This document shows positions 10,353 through 14,578 of a DNA stretch of 14,578 nt, one piece after another. The number at the start of each line of letters is the position of its first letter. Position 1 is the stretch's first letter. A program made the translations under genes and the position numbers. The notes beneath the pieces are model-generated. The model was not told the origin of the DNA and searched no databases. It was given only the letters and a program-made list of their open reading frames with translations. Location of the stretch: positions 1 through 14,578 of the forward strand of contig CAJVPJ010000918.1 in NCBI GenBank assembly GCA_910592205.1, read 5' to 3'. The DNA is from Paraglomus occultum. Lineage: Eukaryota; Glomeromycota; Glomeromycetes; Paraglomerales; Paraglomeraceae.

Positions 10353-10790
10353 TTTCTCTTTAATAACGATGAACAACGGCTACCATTAAGTTTTGTCGAC
10401 CCAGAATTAGAAGTATTGCTATTCCCGGATCTGTTGCGGACACTATAATAATAATGACTTATATAATCAGTCTTCTACTAACAATGACAATGCTAGACTA
10501 ATAGGATATGATCCTCGGTTTAGATTACATCCAGTTTGGACAATGTGTCCTATATACAATTGGAAAAAACTTGGAAATTTTCAGAACACTGCACGTATGC
10601 ATCGTCAGCGCTCTTCTTTTCAGTATTCTGCTGTACAATTATTGCGCCAAAGTCAATACACAGATCAAATAATAATTGATGAAAATAAGTCGATACCATT
10701 ACCAATCTTTACACGTACAGGTGATTTTTATTAACATAAGGTACATTTTCAACGCTACCACTATGCATATAAACTAACTTTTTGTTTATG
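10353..10790 (+). pseudogene. Frameshifted remnant of a probable Helitron-type (Helitron_like_N / Pif1 helicase) protein
   Basis: In one plus frame (10353-10445) the sequence encodes NNDEQRLPLSFVDPELEVLLFPDL and then stops at 10446-10448. In another frame from about 10432 to a TAA at 10732-10734 it continues with CGHYNNNDLYNQ, DPRFRLHPVW, a WKKLGNFQNTARMHRQR-like helix, and IPLPIFTRTGDFY. Downstream of that stop the same frame still reads HKVHFQRYHYAYK. From memory, the order 'PxLExxxFPDLFPxGxGxY ... DPRFR ... P.FIRTG..Y' is that of the N-terminal region of Helitron replicase/helicase proteins, common in fungal genomes. The frame change near 10434, the internal stop and the lack of the catalytic Rep and helicase parts make it a broken fragment. 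The family assignment is by recalled motif order only. Confidence 0.5.
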
Positions 10791-10845
10791 TTTTTCTGAA
10801 TGAAAATATATATTTTCTTTCATCTTAGCCATACTGTGCCATATT

Positions 10846-11321
10846 AATATGAAAAGCCTCGTATGAAATTCCATAATAATAAACGAAGCTGACCATTTGC
10901 CGATCATTTTCGATAGTGAAAATACACAAACTTCAAACCTCGATAACTTTTGAACGAAGCAAGCTACGCTTATGAAGTCTGTACCGATATATGCTACAAC
11001 GCCAGCTCCACAAGAAAATAGAAAAACATTTTAATTTAATATAAAAATAATAAAAAATGATTTTTAAAACACGTTTTCATATACAAACCCTTACTGTTGT
11101 TAACAAAAACAAAAAAGTGTCCCTATTTGCTTGTGGAGCATTTTTGGTAGCATGTATTAGTACAGACTTTATAAGCAAATTCAATAAAAATCTGCTAAAG
11201 ACCTTCCTGTCACTACCTTTGAAGCGTAGCTTGTTTTGTTCAAAAGTTATCGAGGTTTGAAAAGTGATCGGCAAATGATCAGCGGAAAAAAACTTTATGG
11301 AATTTCATGAGGCTTCATATG
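10846..11321. repeat. Large imperfect inverted repeat (MITE- or foldback-like)
   Basis: The left arm (about 10846-11021) and the reverse complement of the right arm (about 11117-11321) align over most of their length. They share the order AAGCCTC, ATGAAATTCCATAA, CATTTGCCGATCA, a 24-base perfect match (10932-10955 with 11238-11261), AAGCTACGCTT, AAGTCTGTAC and GCTCCACAAG. The right arm holds about 47 extra bases after AAGCTACGCTT, and the left arm holds about 20 extra bases before the 24-base block. The loop, about 11022-11116, is extremely AT-rich. There is no transposase inside, so the structure fits a non-autonomous element or two head-to-head copies of one repeat. Flanking target duplications could not be defined with confidence. 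Confidence 0.7.
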
Positions 11322-11677
11322 TTTGTAACACTACCGATATCTAATTCCCCGATATATTCTTCAAAAAGAGTAAAGTAATTAAAAGTCAGACAATATAGCA
11401 TGACTTGTTATTGATTTTTTACTTGAGATCCAAAAAAAACCTTGTCTCAATTATACTTATTTCGAACGAACTTGTCTTCATTTTATTGTTACCGTCGATG
11501 TCTATGATACATCTGCCAATACAAATTGCCTCCAATCTTTTTTAAATATGGTCTTGTAACCGTTTACAATATTATTCCTTCCTATACGGTATGCAAATAA
11601 ACATCATATAATTACTATAACACCAAAAACTTAACCGCTGAATTAATTGCTCAACATCCCAGCTCTACTGATATTAT

Positions 11678-11707
11678 AAGTTTTGTGGGGCAAAGCCCCC
11701 AAACTTT
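11678..11707. repeat. G/C-rich hairpin in AT-rich DNA
   Basis: The sequence TAAGTTTTGTGGGGC, then AAA, then GCCCCCAAACTTTA forms a stem of about 13 base pairs with one or two mismatches around a three-base loop. It is the only strong G-run/C-run pair in more than 1 kb. It could be a fragment or a whole copy of a short palindromic repeat; no other copy lies in this window. Confidence 0.6.
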
Positions 11708-12528
11708 ATATCCTATTTATTTAATAAAGTCGTGTCTTACTATTCCAATCTGACATATGTTTATTCAGAATATCTGTAACCATGTTCCATGTTGTTCCGT
11801 TTCCCAATTGTATCGGCCAATCATGAATCAGCGAAAATTAAGAACGTTCCCCCGTTTCGGCTGTTTTTCTTTCACTCCAAGACTTCAAGTGTTATTCTTT
11901 ACAAAAATGCATATATTTCCGGAAGCCATTAGAACCATTTTGGGCAACTCAACTTTTTACTTTTTCACACTTATTAAAACGTGCGTGTAATGGGGAGGGA
12001 ACAAACGGACATTACACATTTGTCGTTCATGTGAATTTAATCCGCCAATCAGGTACAAATTGGAACGGAAGGGAAATGAACAGACAGATTTCAATCTGGC
12101 ATACGACAAAAGGCATTTTTCAATGAAAATTTGTATTAGAATTAAGCCATAAAAATTTTATTAGCATCATAGTCACTCATGATAAGATTGTTGCAATAAC
12201 CGGCCTTACAAGTAAATTTAATCACGTAAACAAAAAATTGCGGCCAATAAAGGAGAGAAAGACATAACTGTGAGATGTGAGCATAACAAAATAAAATAAA
12301 GGTAAACCTGTCACAATACACCATACCTTTTTCCTTTTCAATAATTTGAAAGTAACGTGAATGTGAGCCCCATGCGTTGCAAATTTATTTATAGATGGAC
12401 TCTGCTATTCTTCAAATTATGAATAACACAATAAGAAAAGAGAGAATGTATGCCCAATTTATCGCGGAGAAAAAAATATATTAGGTATAATCGGCATTAA
12501 TATTCAACGATATAATGAGAAAATCGCC

Positions 12529-12554
12529 TATATATTTTCCAATGTAGATATAAA
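12529..12554 (+). promoter_or_regulatory. Candidate TATA elements of the secreted-protein gene
   Basis: TATATATTTT lies at 12529-12538 and TATAAA at 12549-12554, 69 and 49 bases upstream of the ATG at 12598. The spacing fits a short leader. The surroundings are AT-rich, so matches by chance are likely and this call is tentative. Confidence 0.3.
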
Positions 12555-12597
12555 TTGGAAGTAAATTCTATCCAAGCGAGCAATCAACGTAACCACA

Positions 12598-13101
12598 ATG
12601 TTTGTGCGTAAATTGCAAGTTATATGCATATTATTGATCCTAGTTATACTAGTCAAAACTTCCACGGCGGGTCTCGTTACTACCAATGATACAAAAAATT
12701 ATACAAGTATTGCAAATACAACGGCAGACCATGCTGGCGTTTTTTATCCCACACATACAGTATGGGCGATGATTCGTGGATACACTGAAGCACTAAAATA
12801 CGTACGTCTTCACTGGGTTGACTATACTGAACAGCCGAAACAGCATGAAGGTATCTACCCCGATACTGAATATTACGTAGCGAGCTATACCTCTCCACCT
12901 TGGGCAGTAGGATACTTCTACGAAATATGGTCTCCAGATTTTGACACGCGTTTCTGGACGGATACGATATTATGGTGGGATGGTTGGGTAGATGGAAAAT
13001 ATTGCAATGATATTCATGTCTATGTGAAGCCTGATCTCAGTTATAACCTTTGGCATAATTGGGAAATAATTTGGGGACGAGATTGTTCGTATCCATTTTA
13101 A
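12598..13101 (+). CDS. Small secreted protein, 167 residues, very rich in Trp and Tyr; possible effector
   Basis: The single open frame starts at an ATG in a good context (CCACAATG). Residues 1-24 form a textbook signal peptide: basic VRK, a hydrophobic core (VICILLILVILV), and TSTA just before a likely cut near residue 24/25. The mature part of about 143 residues has 11 Trp and 15 Tyr (including LWWDGW and LWHNWEIIW), three N-glycosylation sequons clustered at N30, N34 and N40, and only two Cys (C136, C163), which could form one disulfide near the C-terminus. There is no second membrane segment and no KDEL-type retention signal. I do not recognise the fold; the alternating aromatic and polar pattern suggests beta-strands, perhaps a carbohydrate- or surface-binding module (inference). 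In a plant-associated fungus such a protein would be listed as an effector candidate. It is unlike its neighbours in having no intron and in lying next to repeats. Confidence 0.82.
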   Translation: MFVRKLQVICILLILVILVKTSTAGLVTTNDTKNYTSIANTTADHAGVFYPTHTVWAMIRGYTEALKYVRLHWVDYTEQPKQHEGIYPDTEYYVASYTSPPWAVGYFYEIWSPDFDTRFWTDTILWWDGWVDGKYCNDIHVYVKPDLSYNLWHNWEIIWGRDCSYPF

Positions 13102-13104
13102 TAT

Positions 13105-13497
13105 GCAAAACATTTGCTAGCAATTACACAAAGTACAATCTGTCGCTATCTCCCGATGCGTGTTTATTTTTTATTTTTACATTTATTTGGTTTTTTTTTG
13201 GCACTTTATTTTTTTCGAACTACGAATTTTAATTTATATTTATATTTACATTATATTACATATTACAATACACAACTGCCATTACTCCCCTGAAGGAGAC
13301 TAGCACGTTTATAATAATTATTAATAATTTTTCGTACGTAAATAAATTCCAAGTTTAAATCAATGTTTTCCGGAGAATTCTTTTGGTGCGGATGGTAAAG
13401 CTACTAATGCTAATCCTTTATTAGATGCTAATAGTCCTAGTTCCCAACACATAGCCACAACTGGTCACTTTTTTTACTTATATTAATACTCCATGTA
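13105..13497. other. 3' flank of the secreted-protein gene; possible decayed coding patch
   Basis: The first 250 bases are A/T runs. AATAAA at 13341-13346 is a candidate poly(A) signal about 240 bases past the stop. From about 13350 to 13490 both strands hold short frames with protein-like composition: plus FGADGKATNANPLLDANSP, minus ELGLLASNKGLALVALPSAP. Neither is long enough nor recognisable enough to call a gene. Confidence 0.4.
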
Positions 13498-13560
13498 CAG
13501 TGCCCTCCAATAAGGAGTGGAGTGGCGGTGGGGCCGCCGAGGGTGTATGTAGCGTGTTTT
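13498..13560 (+). mobile_element. Possible 5' terminus of a Tc1/mariner-type element, GC-rich
   Basis: A TA dinucleotide at 13496-13497 is followed by CAGTGCCCTCCAATAAGGAG. Tc1/mariner elements insert at TA, and their termini very often begin CAGTG. The next 40 bases (GTGGCGGTGGGGCCGCCGAG and onward) are the most GC-rich patch in the right half of the window. A decayed transposase in the same orientation lies about 570 bases further on. That distance is long for such an element, and the partner terminus lies outside the window, so the link is inference. Confidence 0.35.
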
Positions 13561-14065
13561 GTACCGTATTATATTCGGTTAAAAATGAATATGAATGAGT
13601 AACACAAAATTTTACAAATTATACACTAAACTTATGCTTATGTAAACAAACATTTTACTACCGCAACTGCATTTTGTGTATTAATTAAACTTGTTTGCAA
13701 TGACAGTTTACATATATTGTTGTTATTTTTATCGATGTCTTCTTAATAACTCGATCTATTAAAACAATTAAAGCAAGCGTACAGATTTTTCGGATTTTGT
13801 CTTCTAACTTTGATTTGTTTAATACCGAATATTGCTTCGCTAATATCAAATATTCTATTAATAAAATGTGTTTAGAATGATTTAAACAGTTTTATTTAAA
13901 TTTTAGAAATGATAGGAAAATAAATTAAACGTAAATAAGATTTCTTATTTTTATTATTATTATATACAAATTTTGTGCAACCATGAGATAATATTAATAT
14001 TTATGTTTATTGGTCAGTGAATATTTACATCTTATTGCTACTAATAGGAATAAATAACTTCTTGA
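13561..14065. other. AT-rich stretch before the transposase remnant
   Basis: About 500 bases of very AT-rich sequence with no open frame of note. If the terminus at 13498 belongs to the transposase remnant, this is the internal leader of that element, or a later insertion into it. I see no further signal. Confidence 0.4.
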
Positions 14066-14578
14066 TCAGAACTTACTCTTTTTGAACGTAGAGAAATAAT
14101 TAGTGCATGGAAGTGTGGATTAAGTGAAGGAAAAATTGCAAAAGGGCTCAAATACCAAGTACTGTTCACAAAGTTATAGTGGCATATCGCGACTATCAAC
14201 AAGAAAAATCTTCTGCTAGACCAGGAAGACCCAAAAAAATTACACCAAGAGATAGTTGTGCAGTAAAAAAAATTCTCCAAAAAATAGACAAATACTCTAA
14301 ATGAAATAAAGGAGAACTTTACAGTTTAGTGTCTGTGTAAACACGCTTCGTAGTAATCTTCATGAGAATAGCTTATATATTATATGGTCAGGTAGGGGTA
14401 AGAAAACCTCTTGTAATAGTAACCAAAAAAAATCAAATCAAAAAACTAAGTTGGGCCAAGGAAAATGAGAATGGAGAAATTAATGGAATAACATTATTTA
14501 GAGTGATGAGTCAAAGTTTGAACTTTTTAGAGATGATGGTAGGATATTTGTGTGGAGAAGGCCTCATAAAAAATTTGA
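14066..14578 (+). pseudogene. Decayed Tc1/mariner transposase, truncated by the window end
   Basis: The plus strand encodes, in shifting frames, the start of a Tc1-type transposase. From 14069 it reads ELTLFERREIISAWKCGLSEGKIAKGL, a first helix-turn-helix. After a frame change near 14155 it reads PSTVHKVIVAYRD and then ARPGRPKKITPRD, the GRPR-like linker before the second DNA-binding helix set. It stops with TGA at 14302-14304, but similarity resumes with LSWAKENEN near 14448. After another shift it reads WNNII, a TAG where Trp is expected (14499-14501), and SDESKFELFRDDGRIFVWRRP. The Asp of SDE (codon 14505-14507) is the first catalytic residue of the DDE/D triad; the other two would lie beyond the window. 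At least two frameshifts and two stops show that it is not functional. Confidence 0.85.

Larger units (their letters stand above)
11322..12597. other. Intergenic, repeat-bearing, no supported gene
   Basis: About 1.3 kb of AT-rich DNA between the inverted repeat and the secreted-protein gene. It holds the hairpin at about 11678-11707 and two related patches near 11790-11826 and 12036-12072. A 77-codon plus frame (11757-11990) and a 60-codon minus frame (12142-12324) are open but resemble no family. The end of the minus frame (CKAGYCNNLIMSDYDANKIF, then stop) looks more protein-like than its hydrophobic start and could be a decayed exon. Confidence 0.45.

Noticed and set aside
11057-11274. Overlapping 65-67 codon frames on both strands
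   Set aside because: They sit inside the loop and right arm of the inverted repeat and are explained by its low stop density.
12680-12898. 72-codon minus-strand frame
   Set aside because: It lies opposite the secreted-protein gene, which has a signal peptide and a coherent composition on the plus strand.
14041-14280. 79-codon minus-strand frame
   Set aside because: It is antisense to the transposase remnant, whose plus-strand motifs are recognisable.
1-14578. CRISPR arrays, rRNA, tRNA genes, bacterial operons
   Set aside because: There are no regularly spaced repeats, no tRNA T-arm/anticodon pattern, no rRNA core motifs and no ribosome binding site pattern; the intron-bearing genes show a eukaryotic genome.

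Overview
The window reads as nuclear DNA of a filamentous fungus. Every well-supported gene but one has short GT...AG introns (69-189 nt). One gene belongs to a family I know mainly from fungi (DUF1769/Duc1), intergenic DNA is AT-rich, and degraded Tc1/mariner and probable Helitron remnants lie at the right. An early-diverging lineage, possibly an arbuscular mycorrhizal (Glomeromycotina-type) genome, is my best guess; that is inference from gene style and repeat types, not proof.

Layout. (1) 345-877, plus: a two-exon gene for a 153-residue protein of unknown function whose C-terminus is a 31-residue run of almost only D, E and S. (2) 878-3073: about 2.2 kb with no well-supported gene; only a weak phase-consistent two-exon candidate on the minus strand (2183-2502) and small repeats. 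(3) 3074-4053, plus: a three-exon gene for a 263-residue DUF1769/Duc1 protein. (4) 4293-9424, minus: the centre of the window, a complete 14-exon gene for the U2 snRNP SF3b subunit SF3B3 (SAP130, yeast Rse1). I joined its exons by hand: all 13 junctions keep phase and give a 1200-residue product that follows the family end to end. Genes 3 and 4 converge tail to tail with only 239 nt between stop codons.

(5) 9425-12597: repeat-rich DNA. It holds a frameshifted Helitron-type N-terminal fragment (about 10353-10790), a large imperfect inverted repeat (10846-11321) and a G/C-rich hairpin (about 11678-11707). (6) 12598-13101, plus: an intronless gene for a small secreted protein with a clear signal peptide, 11 Trp and 15 Tyr, and two mature cysteines; it matches nothing I recognise and is the best candidate for something new. 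(7) 13498-14578: a possible Tc1/mariner terminus in a sharply GC-rich patch, followed by a decayed transposase that runs off the window.

The genes do not form a pathway. Two are housekeeping or conserved (splicing; cell-cortex family), two look lineage-specific, and the latter two lie on either side of the conserved pair, one next to transposon debris. I see no CRISPR array, rRNA, tRNA or compact multi-gene system.
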